Below, in pieces: positions 9,885-19,430 of a stretch of 64,000 nt of DNA (position 1 is the first letter of the stretch; every line of letters starts with the position of its first letter). Under the pieces are notes generated by a model, which made no database searches, was not told where the DNA came from, and saw only the letters and a list, made by a program, of their open reading frames with translations. Position numbers and translations under genes: made by a program. The DNA comes from Streptomyces sp. DH12. Its GTDB lineage: Bacteria > Actinomycetota > Actinomycetes > Streptomycetales > Streptomycetaceae. The DNA lies in assembly GCF_020873895.1 (NCBI RefSeq), contig NZ_JAHWGT010000014.1, positions 123,363-187,362 of the forward strand, given 5' to 3'.

Positions 9885-10808
9885 TTACGTGTCGCACTCC
9901 AGCACCGTGCGGCACAGCCGGCACCGGGCCCGCACCCGGCCGCGCACCGGCACCCGGACGCGCTGCCGGCAGGTGGGGCAGGGGAACGACACCCGCAGCC
10001 CGGCCCCGGAGCCCTCGAAGGCGTACCCGTCCCCGCCCGCCGCGCCGCCGGGAACGGGGCCGCCGCCGGGTTCCGCGTACCGGCGCCGCTCCCTGGCGTA
10101 CCGGCGGCGCCCGGCGCGGTCCGCCGCCGCGAGGGGCGGCCGGCGCTCGTCGCGCAGCGCCTGGGCCCGGCCTCGCTCGTACGCCGTGTACGCCTGCGGG
10201 CTGCTGAACCACGGGGAGGGGTCCTCGCCGAAGACGCGCGCCCGCTTGGCGAGCACGTAGCCGAACTCCTCGGGGGTCAGGTAGCCGAGCTTCTGGCTCG
10301 TCAGGGCGTCCTCGCGGTACGCGTCGAGCAGCAGCCAGCCGGCGCCCAGGTACGTGGTCACCGTGTCGGTGAGGATCTCGTTGTCGCGCGTGTCGGGGAA
10401 GGCCAGCCCCCACCGGTGCAGGAGCACATGGGTGATCTCGTGGGCGAGGGCCGCGCCGATGTCCCGCCGGTGCGTCCGGAAGCGGTCGTTCAGCTCGACG
10501 AAGTACTCCGGACCCGCGGCGAGTTCGACGGCGGCCGCGTGCTCCATCGCCCGGAAGCCCACGATCATCCGGGCCTCCGGCAGCCGCAGCTGCCGGACCA
10601 GCGCGCCCGCCACCCGGTGCGCGCCCAGGTGCAGGTCGTCGGCGTCCGCGAAGGCCACGTCGCCGGGGGCGACGCTGGCGGCGTACGCGTACAGCCCCTC
10701 GGGGGAGACCCGCCGGTACAGGGCGGTGAGGGCGGCGTGGACCGTGGCGAGGTGCGGGAAGCCGTGGGCGACGTCGCCGCCGCCCCCGCGGGGCCTGCCG
10801 TACGCCAT
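9885..10808 (-). CDS. Zincin-like metallopeptidase-type protein with C-terminal zinc ribbon
   Basis: This 307-residue cytosolic protein has HEITH at 123-127 and, 16 residues further on, N143-E144-x2-T-D. This is the arrangement expected for an HExxH zinc enzyme with a downstream glutamate ligand. LGYLTPEEFGYVLA follows, a phrase I associate with an uncharacterised bacterial family. The C-terminus carries two CxxC pairs (Cys277/280 and Cys296/299), a zinc ribbon. I start it at ATG 10808 after GGGGAG. The longer frame would translate a tandem DNA repeat into a GGPSGR repeat and is unlikely. No signal peptide is present. Peptidase activity is a prediction from the motif only. Confidence 0.7.
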   Translation of the reverse strand: MAYGRPRGGGGDVAHGFPHLATVHAALTALYRRVSPEGLYAYAASVAPGDVAFADADDLHLGAHRVAGALVRQLRLPEARMIVGFRAMEHAAAVELAAGPEYFVELNDRFRTHRRDIGAALAHEITHVLLHRWGLAFPDTRDNEILTDTVTTYLGAGWLLLDAYREDALTSQKLGYLTPEEFGYVLAKRARVFGEDPSPWFSSPQAYTAYERGRAQALRDERRPPLAAADRAGRRRYARERRRYAEPGGGPVPGGAAGGDGYAFEGSGAGLRVSFPCPTCRQRVRVPVRGRVRARCRLCRTVLECDT

Positions 10809-11912
<1,104 letters not shown>

Positions 11913-11925
11913 CGCGCTGACCCCC

Positions 11926-11955
11926 GGGCAGGCCCGCCGCACCGCGGGCCTGCCC
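11926..11955 (+). terminator. Terminator of trypsin-like gene
   Basis: A 12-bp perfect stem (11926-11937 with 11944-11955) with a 6-nt loop begins 13 nt after the stop. Confidence 0.85.
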
Positions 11956-12012
11956 TCCCACCTGCGGGCGACCGCATCCCGAACACCTCTGCGCCGTCCG
12001 CCGCGAGCCGTC

Positions 12013-12018
12013 TAAGCT
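12013..12018 (+). promoter_or_regulatory. -10 hexamer TAAGCT, leaderless start of chorismate mutase
   Basis: TAAGCT ends 7 nt before the ATG at 12026, and no purine-rich ribosome site lies between. Transcription should therefore begin at or next to the start codon. Confidence 0.6.
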
Positions 12019-12025
12019 CGCGGTC

Positions 12026-12391
12026 ATGAGCACGAGCGACATGCGAGACATCGACGGCGCCGTCGTCGCGGAACTGACCCGCCTCCGCGAGAGCATCGAC
12101 AACATCGACGCGGCCGTCGTCCACATGCTGGCGGAACGCTTCAAGTGCACCCAGCAGGTCGGCCTCCTCAAGGCCCGCCACCACCTGCCGCCCGCCGACC
12201 CCGCCCGCGAGGCCCGCCAGATCGCCCGGCTCCGCGAACTCGCCGAGGCCGCCAACCTCGATCCGGCGTTCGCCGAGAAGCTCCTGAACTTCATCATCGC
12301 CGAGGTCATCCGGCACCACGAGCGCATCGCGGTCGAGCCCCGGACCGGCGACGACGCGGGCGCCGGAGGCGCCGGAGCGCACTCCGGGTGA
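12026..12391 (+). CDS. Chorismate mutase, AroQ class
   Basis: This small all-helical enzyme (121 residues) converts chorismate to prephenate for Phe/Tyr synthesis. The AroQ signature runs through the protein: LRESIDNIDAAVVHMLAERF, then Q-x-V-G-x-L-K, then DPAREARQIARLRELA, and LNFIIAEVIRHHE. The conserved first-helix Arg and the Lys of VGLLKARH line up with active-site residues of monofunctional AroQ mutases. No prephenate dehydratase or dehydrogenase domain is fused. No signal peptide is present, so it is cytosolic. The Gly/Ala-rich C-terminal tail is probably disordered. The mRNA is probably leaderless. Confidence 0.93.
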   Translation: MSTSDMRDIDGAVVAELTRLRESIDNIDAAVVHMLAERFKCTQQVGLLKARHHLPPADPAREARQIARLRELAEAANLDPAFAEKLLNFIIAEVIRHHERIAVEPRTGDDAGAGGAGAHSG

Positions 12392-12450
12392 ACCGGCGGC
12401 ACGACTGACGCTTACAGCGGAACCCCCTGCCCCGCCCCGGCGCCATCGGG

Positions 12451-12456
12451 CAGCAT
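12451..12456 (+). promoter_or_regulatory. -10-like CAGCAT, leaderless start of pepN
   Basis: CAGCAT ends 6 nt before ATG 12463, and no Shine-Dalgarno-like sequence precedes the start. pepN can thus be transcribed separately from the chorismate mutase gene 71 nt upstream. Confidence 0.45.
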
Positions 12457-12462
12457 GGGCCC

Positions 12463-14958
12463 ATGCCCGTACTGACGCGCGAAGAGGCGCAGACCCGAGC
12501 CCGGCTGCTGGACGTCCAGCGCTATGCGATCGACCTCGACCTGACCACCGGCGACGACACCTTCGACTCGACGACCGTCATCGAGTTCACCGCCCGCGCC
12601 GCCGGTGACACCTTCGTCGAGCTGAAGCCCGCGGAACTGCGCGGCGCGACCCTGGACGGGCAGCCCCTCGACCCCACCGCACTGGACGACAACCGGCTCC
12701 CCCTGACGGGCCTCACCGAGGGCCCCCACGTCCTGCGCGTCGACGCCGCCATGCGGTACTCCCGCACCGGCGAGGGCATGCACCGCTTCACCGACCCCTC
12801 CGACGGGGAGACGTACACCTACACCCAGCTCTTCCTCGACGACGTCCAGCGCGTCCTGGCCGCCTTCGACCAGCCCGACCTGAAGGCCGCCTTCGACGTC
12901 ACCGTCACCGCCCCGGACCACTGGACCGTCCTCGGCAACGGCGTCACCACCCGGCAGGAGGACGGCCGTTGGAAGGCCGCCACCACGCCCCCGATCTCCA
13001 CCTACCTCCTCGCCGTCGCCGCCGGCCCCTGGCACTCCGTGCGCACCGAGCACGCCGGGCTGCCCTTCGGCATCCACTGCCGCCGCTCGCTCGCGCCCCA
13101 CCTCGACGCGGACGCCGACGAGATCCTCGACGTGACGCGCCGCTGCTTCGACCGGTACCACGAGAAGTTCACCGAGCCCTACCCCTTCGACTCATACGAC
13201 CAGGCGTTCGTCCCCGAGTTCAACGCCGGCGCCATGGAGAACCCGGGGCTCGTCACCTTCCGCGACGAGTTCGTCTTCCGCTCGGCCGTCACCGTCTCCG
13301 AACGCCAGACCCGCGCGATGGTCATCGCCCACGAGATGGCCCACATGTGGTTCGGCGACCTCGTCACCCTCAGGTGGTGGGACGACATCTGGCTCAACGA
13401 GTCCTTCGCCGAGTACATGGGCTACCAGACCGTCAACGAGGCGACCACCCGCTACCCCGACACCTGGATCGGCTACGGCATCGCCCGCAAGTCCTGGGGG
13501 TACGACGCCGACCAGCGCCCCTCCACCCACGCCGTCGCCCCCGACCCGGACGCGGTGCCCGACACCGCCTCCGCCCTTCTCAACTTCGACGGCATCTCCT
13601 ACGCCAAGGGCGCCTCCGCGCTGCGCCAGCTCGTCGCGTGGATGGGGGAGAAGGAGTTCCTCGCGGGCATCAACAACCACTTCGCCCGCCACCGCTTCGG
13701 CAACGCCACCCTCGCCGACTTCATCGACAACCTCGCCTCCGCCACCGACCGCGACGTCCACGCCTGGGCGGAGGCGTGGCTGCGCACCACCGGCATCGAC
13801 ACCCTCACCGCGGGCGTCACCGCCGAGCAGGGCCGCTGGACCCTCGCCCTCCAGCGCGACGGCAGCCGGCCCCACCGGGCCACCGTCGGCGTCTACGACC
13901 GCGACCTCGCCGACGGCGGGAGCCTCGTCGTGCGCGAGCGGTACGAGACGGACGTCCCCGGGGACGGCGCCCCCCGGAGCCGGCCGGGCCGCCGCCCCGC
14001 CCTCGTCGTGCCCAACGACCACGACCTCACCTACGCCAAGGTGCGCCTCGACGGGGACTCCCTGGAGACCACCCTGCGCTGCCTGTCGGGCGTGCCGGAC
14101 CCGCTCACCCGCGCCGTCCTGTGGAACACCCTGCGCGACATGGTCCGCGACGGCGACCTCGCCCCCGCCGACTACGTCGCCACCGCCCACGCCCACCTGC
14201 CGGAGGAGGCCGACATCGCCATCGTCGACGGCGTCCTCGGCTTCGCGATCCACCAGATCGCCGACCGCTACGTCCCCGCCGCCGACCGCGCGGGCGTCCG
14301 GTCCACGCTCACCGACCTCACGCGCGACCTGATCCGCCGCACCGAGGACGGCGAGAACCCCGGCCTGCGCCTCACCGCCGTACGCCACTTCATCGACTGC
14401 GCGGACCGCACCGGCACCCTCGACGGCTGGCTCGCCGACGGCGCCGTGCCCGGCGGGCCCGACCTCGACCCGGAGCTGCGCTGGCGGATCCTGCGGCGGC
14501 TCGCCGTGCTCGGCGCCACCGACGAGGCGGCCATCGCCGCCGAGCTCGACCGGGACCCGAGCGCCACCGGGCAGGAGGGCGCCGCCCGCTGCCGCGCCGC
14601 GCTGCCCTCGGCCGCCGCCAAGGAGGCCGCCTGGGAGGCGATGTTCCACGACGACGGCCTCTCCAACTACCTGTTCAACGCCACCGCCGAGGGCTTCTGG
14701 CAGCCCGAGCAGACCGACCTCCTCGCCCCGTACGTGGCGCGCTACTACCCGGAGGCCGCGGCCCTCGCCGCCCGGCGCGGCCCGGCCATCGCCACCGCCG
14801 CCGGCCGCCACGGGTTCCCCGGGTACGCCGTCACCCCGGAGAACCTCAAGCTCGGCGAGGAGCAGCTCGCCCGCCCCGACCTGACGCCGGCCCTGCGCCG
14901 CCAGCTCGTCGACCGCCTCGACGACCTGCGCCGCGCCCTGCGCGTCCGGGAGGGCTGA
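12463..14958 (+). CDS. pepN: Aminopeptidase N (M1 family)
   Basis: This is an 831-residue cytosolic zinc aminopeptidase that removes N-terminal residues from peptides. The substrate-recognition motif GAMEN is at 256-260, the zinc site HEMAH at 290-294, and the third ligand is Glu in WLNESFAEYMG. The catalytic tyrosine lies further on in the M1 domain. The long C-terminal helical ERAP1-like half is present (about 530-831). Length and order match the actinobacterial PepN enzymes, about 850 residues. A 13-bp hairpin follows the stop. Confidence 0.97.
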   Translation: MPVLTREEAQTRARLLDVQRYAIDLDLTTGDDTFDSTTVIEFTARAAGDTFVELKPAELRGATLDGQPLDPTALDDNRLPLTGLTEGPHVLRVDAAMRYSRTGEGMHRFTDPSDGETYTYTQLFLDDVQRVLAAFDQPDLKAAFDVTVTAPDHWTVLGNGVTTRQEDGRWKAATTPPISTYLLAVAAGPWHSVRTEHAGLPFGIHCRRSLAPHLDADADEILDVTRRCFDRYHEKFTEPYPFDSYDQAFVPEFNAGAMENPGLVTFRDEFVFRSAVTVSERQTRAMVIAHEMAHMWFGDLVTLRWWDDIWLNESFAEYMGYQTVNEATTRYPDTWIGYGIARKSWGYDADQRPSTHAVAPDPDAVPDTASALLNFDGISYAKGASALRQLVAWMGEKEFLAGINNHFARHRFGNATLADFIDNLASATDRDVHAWAEAWLRTTGIDTLTAGVTAEQGRWTLALQRDGSRPHRATVGVYDRDLADGGSLVVRERYETDVPGDGAPRSRPGRRPALVVPNDHDLTYAKVRLDGDSLETTLRCLSGVPDPLTRAVLWNTLRDMVRDGDLAPADYVATAHAHLPEEADIAIVDGVLGFAIHQIADRYVPAADRAGVRSTLTDLTRDLIRRTEDGENPGLRLTAVRHFIDCADRTGTLDGWLADGAVPGGPDLDPELRWRILRRLAVLGATDEAAIAAELDRDPSATGQEGAARCRAALPSAAAKEAAWEAMFHDDGLSNYLFNATAEGFWQPEQTDLLAPYVARYYPEAAALAARRGPAIATAAGRHGFPGYAVTPENLKLGEEQLARPDLTPALRRQLVDRLDDLRRALRVREG

Positions 14959-14963
14959 CCCGC

Positions 14964-14993
14964 GGGCGCGCCGGCGGCCCCGCCGGCGCGCCC
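14964..14993 (+). terminator. Terminator of pepN
   Basis: A 13-bp stem (14964-14976 with 14981-14993) and 4-nt loop lie 5 nt after the stop. Confidence 0.85.
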
Positions 14994-15031
14994 CGCCCCG
15001 TCGCGTACGCCGTCCCGCGCGCGCCCCGCCC

Positions 15032-15069
15032 CGTTGCGCGTCTCCCGCCGCGTTGCGCGTCTCCCGCCG
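15032..15069. repeat. Two perfect 19-bp tandem repeats
   Basis: The unit CGTTGCGCGTCTCCCGCCG occurs twice head to tail. It is followed by a shorter GCGTACGCC repetition up to about 15090. It lies in the gap between pepN and the hydroxylase gene. Confidence 0.9.
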
Positions 15070-15214
15070 CGTACGCCGCGTACGCCGCGGCCCGTACGCC
15101 CGGGCGCGCCGTCCCCCGTTCGGGTAGCGATCCCCGCACACCCCGCACGCGGCCCGCACCACCGGTACACGCTGACTCACGCAATGTCACGCACGCGTGG
15201 AAGGCAGCCCCCGG

Positions 15215-16663
15215 ATGACCCCCACCCCCACCGCCCCCGAGCCGGTCCCGGCGCCCCGGCGCCACCCCGGGCCGGAGCGGCCGCACGACCTCGTCGGCGT
15301 CGGCATCGGCCCCGGCAACCTCTCCCTCGCCGCGCTCGCCCACGGGTTCCCCGGCGGCCTCGACACCGTCTTCTACGAGCGGGCCCCCGCCTTCCACTCC
15401 CACCCGGGCCGGCCCTTCGAGGGCGCCACCGCGCACACCCCGTTCCTCGCCGACCTGGTCACGCTGGCCGACCCGACCAGCCCCTGGACGTTCCTGAACT
15501 ACCTGCGCGTCCGCGACCGGCTCCTGCCCTTCTACGCCGCCGAGCGCCTCCACGTGCACGGCGCGGAGTACGACGCCTACGGCCGCTGGGTCAGCGACCA
15601 CCTCCCCGGCCTGCACTTCGGGCACCAGGTGGACGCGGTCCGGTGGAACCCCGAGCTGGACCTGTTCGAGGTCGACCACGCCCGGCTCGACGCCGACGGG
15701 GAGACGGAGGCCCTCGGCCGGGCGTACGCGCGCCATGTCGCCCTCGGCGTCGGCTCGGAGCCGGACGTCCCCGAACCGCTCAAGCCCCTCGTCGCGGCGC
15801 CCGCCGTCCCCGTGCTGCACTCCGCCGACTACCCGGCCCACCGCGAGGCGCTCCTCGCCGCCGGGCACGTCACCGTCGTCGGCTCCGGGCAGTCCGGCGC
15901 CGACGTCTTCCTCGACCTCCTGCGCCACCGCCCCCAGGGCCGCGAGGGGATGCACTGGATCACCCGCACCGACGCCTTCGCCTCCGCGGAGCGCGCCCGG
16001 CTCGGCCTCGAACACCTCACCCCGGACCACGCCCGGTACTTCCACGCCCTGCCCGAGCAGGCACGCGACGACCTGCTCCCGGGCGGCCGGCGCCACCGGG
16101 CCGTCAGCCGGGACACCCTCGACGCCATCCACGACGAGCTGTACCGCCGCACCGTCCGGGGCGGCTGGCCGGACGCCGTCCTCACCCCCGGGGTGCACGT
16201 CCGCACGGCGGGCCGCCTGGCCACCACCAAGGTGGAGCTCCACCTCGAACACGTCCGCCAGGGCAGCCGCTCGCGCCTGACCACCGACGCGGTCGTCCTC
16301 GCCACCGGCTACCGGGCGAGCCCCCTGCACCGCATGCTCGCCGCGCTCGACCCCTACCTGCGCCGCGACGCCCGCGACCGGCCGCGCGTCGACGAGCACC
16401 ACCGGCTCGTGCTCGACCCGTCGGTCACCGGCAGCGTGTACGTCGTGAACCCCGCGGCCCACACGCACGGCCCGGGCGCCGCCGACCCCGGCCTGACGGC
16501 CTGGCGGAGCGCCGCCGTCCTCAACCACCTGACGGGCAAGGAGCCCTACCCGCTGCCCGGCCGCACCGCCTTCACCGGCTTCGGCCTGGAGCCGGCCGGC
16601 CCGCCGCGCGTCCCCGTCCCCGCTCCCGACCGCGGGCTGATCCCGCTCGGCGGCCGGCCGTAG
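15215..16663 (+). CDS. Lysine N6-/ornithine N5-hydroxylase family flavoprotein
   Basis: This 482-residue protein belongs to the IucD/PvdA/SidA monooxygenases, which hydroxylate the side-chain amine of lysine or ornithine as the first step of hydroxamate siderophore synthesis. The FAD site GVGIGPGN is at 28-35, the NADPH site GSGQSG at 223-228, and the family's LATGYRAS motif at about 362-369. I start it at ATG 15215, with GGAAGG 10 nt upstream. No NRPS, NIS synthetase or siderophore transporter lies nearby, so its product cannot be read from context. Lysine versus ornithine cannot be decided by eye. It converges on the nucleotidase gene. Confidence 0.85.
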   Translation: MTPTPTAPEPVPAPRRHPGPERPHDLVGVGIGPGNLSLAALAHGFPGGLDTVFYERAPAFHSHPGRPFEGATAHTPFLADLVTLADPTSPWTFLNYLRVRDRLLPFYAAERLHVHGAEYDAYGRWVSDHLPGLHFGHQVDAVRWNPELDLFEVDHARLDADGETEALGRAYARHVALGVGSEPDVPEPLKPLVAAPAVPVLHSADYPAHREALLAAGHVTVVGSGQSGADVFLDLLRHRPQGREGMHWITRTDAFASAERARLGLEHLTPDHARYFHALPEQARDDLLPGGRRHRAVSRDTLDAIHDELYRRTVRGGWPDAVLTPGVHVRTAGRLATTKVELHLEHVRQGSRSRLTTDAVVLATGYRASPLHRMLAALDPYLRRDARDRPRVDEHHRLVLDPSVTGSVYVVNPAAHTHGPGAADPGLTAWRSAAVLNHLTGKEPYPLPGRTAFTGFGLEPAGPPRVPVPAPDRGLIPLGGRP

Positions 16664-16665
16664 GA

Positions 16666-16689
16666 CCGGTCCGGGAAGTCCCGGACCGG
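16666..16689. terminator. Bidirectional hairpin between hydroxylase and nucleotidase genes
   Basis: CCGGTCCGGG and CCCGGACCGG form a 10-bp stem around AAGT. The convergent genes end 3 nt and 24 nt away, so both may use it. Confidence 0.75.
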
Positions 16690-16712
16690 CCCCTCCGGCC
16701 GGCCGCCGGCCG

Positions 16713-18509
16713 TCAGAAGACGGGCGTGCCCGCCCGCGTCAGCCGCCAGCCGACCGAGGCGAATTCCGCCGGGTCCACGGTGCCCTTCGCCTTCACCCAC
16801 TGGATGATGGTGTTGCGGATCTCGTCCGAGTCCGCCCACACCTGCTGCGCGTCCGCCACGTGCGGGAAGGCGCCGCCGCCGCTCGCCCGGTAGTTGTTCA
16901 CCGCCAGCACGAACCGCGCGGCGGGGTCGACCGGGGCGCCCTCGAAGGACAGGCCCGTGATACGCGAGCCCACCGGCTGCGCGATGTCGATGTCGTACGA
17001 CAGGCCGTACACCGCGTCGTAGTTGTAGTCCGGCGTGCCCCCGGCGTTGGTGAGCTTCGCGGTGTCGACCGGCTCGCCGGGGGCCGTCCGCGCGTAGTAC
17101 CGCGCCGAGTACTCCAGGTACTCCTTCAGCTGGGCACCCGTCATGATCCGGGCCTCCAGGGTGTTCTCGAACGGGTAGAGGCCCGCCGCGTCCCGGATGG
17201 TGATCTCGCCCGCCGGGATGGCCGCCGACCGGGAGAAGCAGGACGCCTGGGACAGCACGGGGAGCGCCGCGTGCTGCGTGCCGGCGAGCGCCGCCCGCAC
17301 CGTCTCGGCCTGCACGTGGTTGATCAGGTCGATGATCGGCTCGTCCCGCCACGGGGCCCGCGCGGTCGACATCTCCACCGGTGAGGTGCCGATCACCTGG
17401 TTGACGTAGGCCACGACCTTCTCGTGCTCGTCGGCGAGCAGCCGCACGATCGCGGGGTCCTCCTCGACCGTGTTGGCGTCGAGCACCCGGGCGCCGACCC
17501 GCTCGACCAGCCAGCGGCCCTTCGACCACACCAGCTCGAAGTCGAACCGCGTCAGCCGCTGGCCCCACTTCAGCGGCTCGGAGAGGACGACGTCGCGGCC
17601 GGTCCGCTCGTTCCTCACCCGGTACTCGGCGATCTCCGTGTGCGCGTGGCCGACCAGGATCGCGTCGATGCCGGGGACCTGCTGCGCGACGAGCGCCGCG
17701 GCGTTCTCCACGTACGGCAGCTGGTCCCCGTACGAGGAGGTTCCGCTCGAACCGGAGTGCGCGGAGACGATGACGACGTCCGCGCCCATCGACCGCAGCT
17801 TCGGCACCCAGTGGGCCGCCTGCTCCTCCAGCCCGGGGAAGACCATCCGGCCGGAGACGTTCGCCTTGTCCCAGATGGCGATGCCCGGGTTGGTCAGCCC
17901 GAGCACCGCCACCCGCACGTCCCGCCCGCACGGCGTGCGCATCCGGTGCATGCTGTACGGCGCGAAGGCGGGCCGCAGCGTCCTCGCGTCGAGCGCGTTC
18001 GCCCCCAGCAGCGGGAAGTCGCACTGCTCCTCGAACTTCCGCAGCACCGGGATGCCGTAGTTGAACTCGTGGTTGCCGAGCGCCGCGGCGTCGTACCCGA
18101 TGGCGTTCATCGCCTGCGCCATCGGGTGGACGGGGCCGCGCGCGGCGGTGATCGGGTCGACCTTGGCGTAGTAGTACGACAGCTGGGTGCCCTGGATGGT
18201 GTCGCCCGCGTCGATCAGCAGCGTGTTGCGGCGGCCCTTCTCGGCGCGCACCCGGTCCACCAGCGTGGAGATCTTCGCCAGGCCGACGTCGTTGTGCGCC
18301 TTGTCGTCGAACTCGCGGTCGGTGAAGTAGTCCCAGTTGAAGACGTGGCCGTGCAGGTCCGTCGTGCCCATCACGGTGAAGGAGTACCGCTTCGGCGCGG
18401 GCTTCGCCTGCGCGGCGGGCGCGGTGGCGGTGGTGGCCGCGGCCGTCACGGTCACACCGGCTCCCACGGCGGCGGACCGCCCGAGGAAAGACCTACGGTT
18501 CAGCGGCAT
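16713..18509 (-). CDS. Tat-exported 5'-nucleotidase / 2',3'-cyclic phosphodiesterase
   Basis: This 598-residue exported metallophosphatase releases phosphate from extracellular nucleotides. The N-terminus NRRSFLGRSAAVG is a twin-arginine signal followed by an Ala-rich hydrophobic stretch and AQA. The calcineurin-like domain has TDLHGH, DAGDTIQG, GNHEFNYG and GHAHTE, all metal-binding motifs. The C-terminal 5'-nucleotidase domain (about 350-598) has the substrate-binding region around NNYRASGGGAFP. The start has AAGGGGAG upstream. It is divergent from the SIMPL gene and alone in its unit. It is probably used to scavenge phosphate and nucleosides. Confidence 0.93.
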   Translation of the reverse strand: MPLNRRSFLGRSAAVGAGVTVTAAATTATAPAAQAKPAPKRYSFTVMGTTDLHGHVFNWDYFTDREFDDKAHNDVGLAKISTLVDRVRAEKGRRNTLLIDAGDTIQGTQLSYYYAKVDPITAARGPVHPMAQAMNAIGYDAAALGNHEFNYGIPVLRKFEEQCDFPLLGANALDARTLRPAFAPYSMHRMRTPCGRDVRVAVLGLTNPGIAIWDKANVSGRMVFPGLEEQAAHWVPKLRSMGADVVIVSAHSGSSGTSSYGDQLPYVENAAALVAQQVPGIDAILVGHAHTEIAEYRVRNERTGRDVVLSEPLKWGQRLTRFDFELVWSKGRWLVERVGARVLDANTVEEDPAIVRLLADEHEKVVAYVNQVIGTSPVEMSTARAPWRDEPIIDLINHVQAETVRAALAGTQHAALPVLSQASCFSRSAAIPAGEITIRDAAGLYPFENTLEARIMTGAQLKEYLEYSARYYARTAPGEPVDTAKLTNAGGTPDYNYDAVYGLSYDIDIAQPVGSRITGLSFEGAPVDPAARFVLAVNNYRASGGGAFPHVADAQQVWADSDEIRNTIIQWVKAKGTVDPAEFASVGWRLTRAGTPVF

Positions 18510-18637
18510 GCGTACTCCCCTTCGTCCTTCTGTACAACGCGCGTAGACACGACGCGCGTAGATTCTGGACCAGGGGCCATGCCTTCGAACACCCCCGCGA
18601 GGTTTCGATCCGGTGTCCGGGTGCGAAAAGACACCAC

Positions 18638-19297
18638 ATGGCCACCCCCGAAGCGCCCCGCATCACCGTCCGCGGCGAAGCCCACGTCGAGACCGACCCG
18701 GACCTCGCCCGCATCGCCGTGACCGTCACCGCCCGCGGCACCGACCGCCGCGCGACCCTCGACGACCTCACCCGCCGCAACGCCGCCGCGGTCGACCTCG
18801 TCAAGGGGTACGCGGACGCCCTCGACCGCCTGGAGACCGGCGCCCTCGTCCTCACCCCCGAACTGGGCCGCCGCGGGCGGGGCGAGCACGTCCGCACCCA
18901 CCACGGCACCGTCCAGCTCACCGCCACCCTCACCGACTTCACGGCCCTGGGCGAACTCGTCACCCGCCTCGCCGACCTCGACCTCACCCGCGTCGACGGC
19001 CCGTGGTGGTCGCTGCGCCCCACCTCACCCGCGTACGCCCGCGCCCGCGAGGAGGCCGTGGCGGACGCGGTGCGGCGCGCCCGCGACTACGCCCGAGCCC
19101 TCGGCACCGACCTGGACGCCTTGCTGACGCTGGACGACACGCCGTCGGACGGATTCGCCCCCTTCGGCGCGGGCGCCCCCCGCATGGCCTTCGCCGCCGA
19201 GGCGGCCGACGTGCCGCCCCTCGACCTCCAGCCGCAGCGGCAGACGGTGAGCGCGCACGTCACGGCCGGGTTCACGCTCCGCCCGCCGACCCTCTGA
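18638..19297 (+). CDS. SIMPL-domain (DUF541) protein
   Basis: This is a 219-residue protein with one SIMPL domain over its whole length: ITVRGEAHVETDPDLARIAVTV at the start, and the DARRRARDYARALG-like helix and VSAHVTAGFTL strand at the end. SIMPL proteins include BP26 of Brucella, which forms channel-like oligomers, and IRAK-interacting eukaryotic members. Bacterial roles are mostly unknown. Unlike many relatives it has no signal peptide, so it may be cytosolic. The start ATG has only a poor purine run (GAAAAG) 9 nt upstream. It precedes pyk by 133 nt with a separate promoter. Confidence 0.85.
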   Translation: MATPEAPRITVRGEAHVETDPDLARIAVTVTARGTDRRATLDDLTRRNAAAVDLVKGYADALDRLETGALVLTPELGRRGRGEHVRTHHGTVQLTATLTDFTALGELVTRLADLDLTRVDGPWWSLRPTSPAYARAREEAVADAVRRARDYARALGTDLDALLTLDDTPSDGFAPFGAGAPRMAFAAEAADVPPLDLQPQRQTVSAHVTAGFTLRPPTL

Positions 19298-19418
19298 ACC
19301 TCCCGCCGGCCCGCTCATCGGAGCGGCCCCCCGCCCACTTCAACACTTGTCAACGCCCGGCCACCCAGAGGAGGTTGACCCGTCATCCGGAGCAAAACCT
19401 CTACCCATCGGTAAGCCC

Positions 19419-19424
19419 TAGGCT
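19419..19424 (+). promoter_or_regulatory. -10 hexamer TAGGCT, leaderless start of pyk
   Basis: TAGGCT ends 6 nt before ATG 19431, with no ribosome-binding sequence between them. An upstream TTGACC at 19375-19380 may belong to a second promoter. Confidence 0.55.
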
Positions 19425-19430
19425 CGCACC

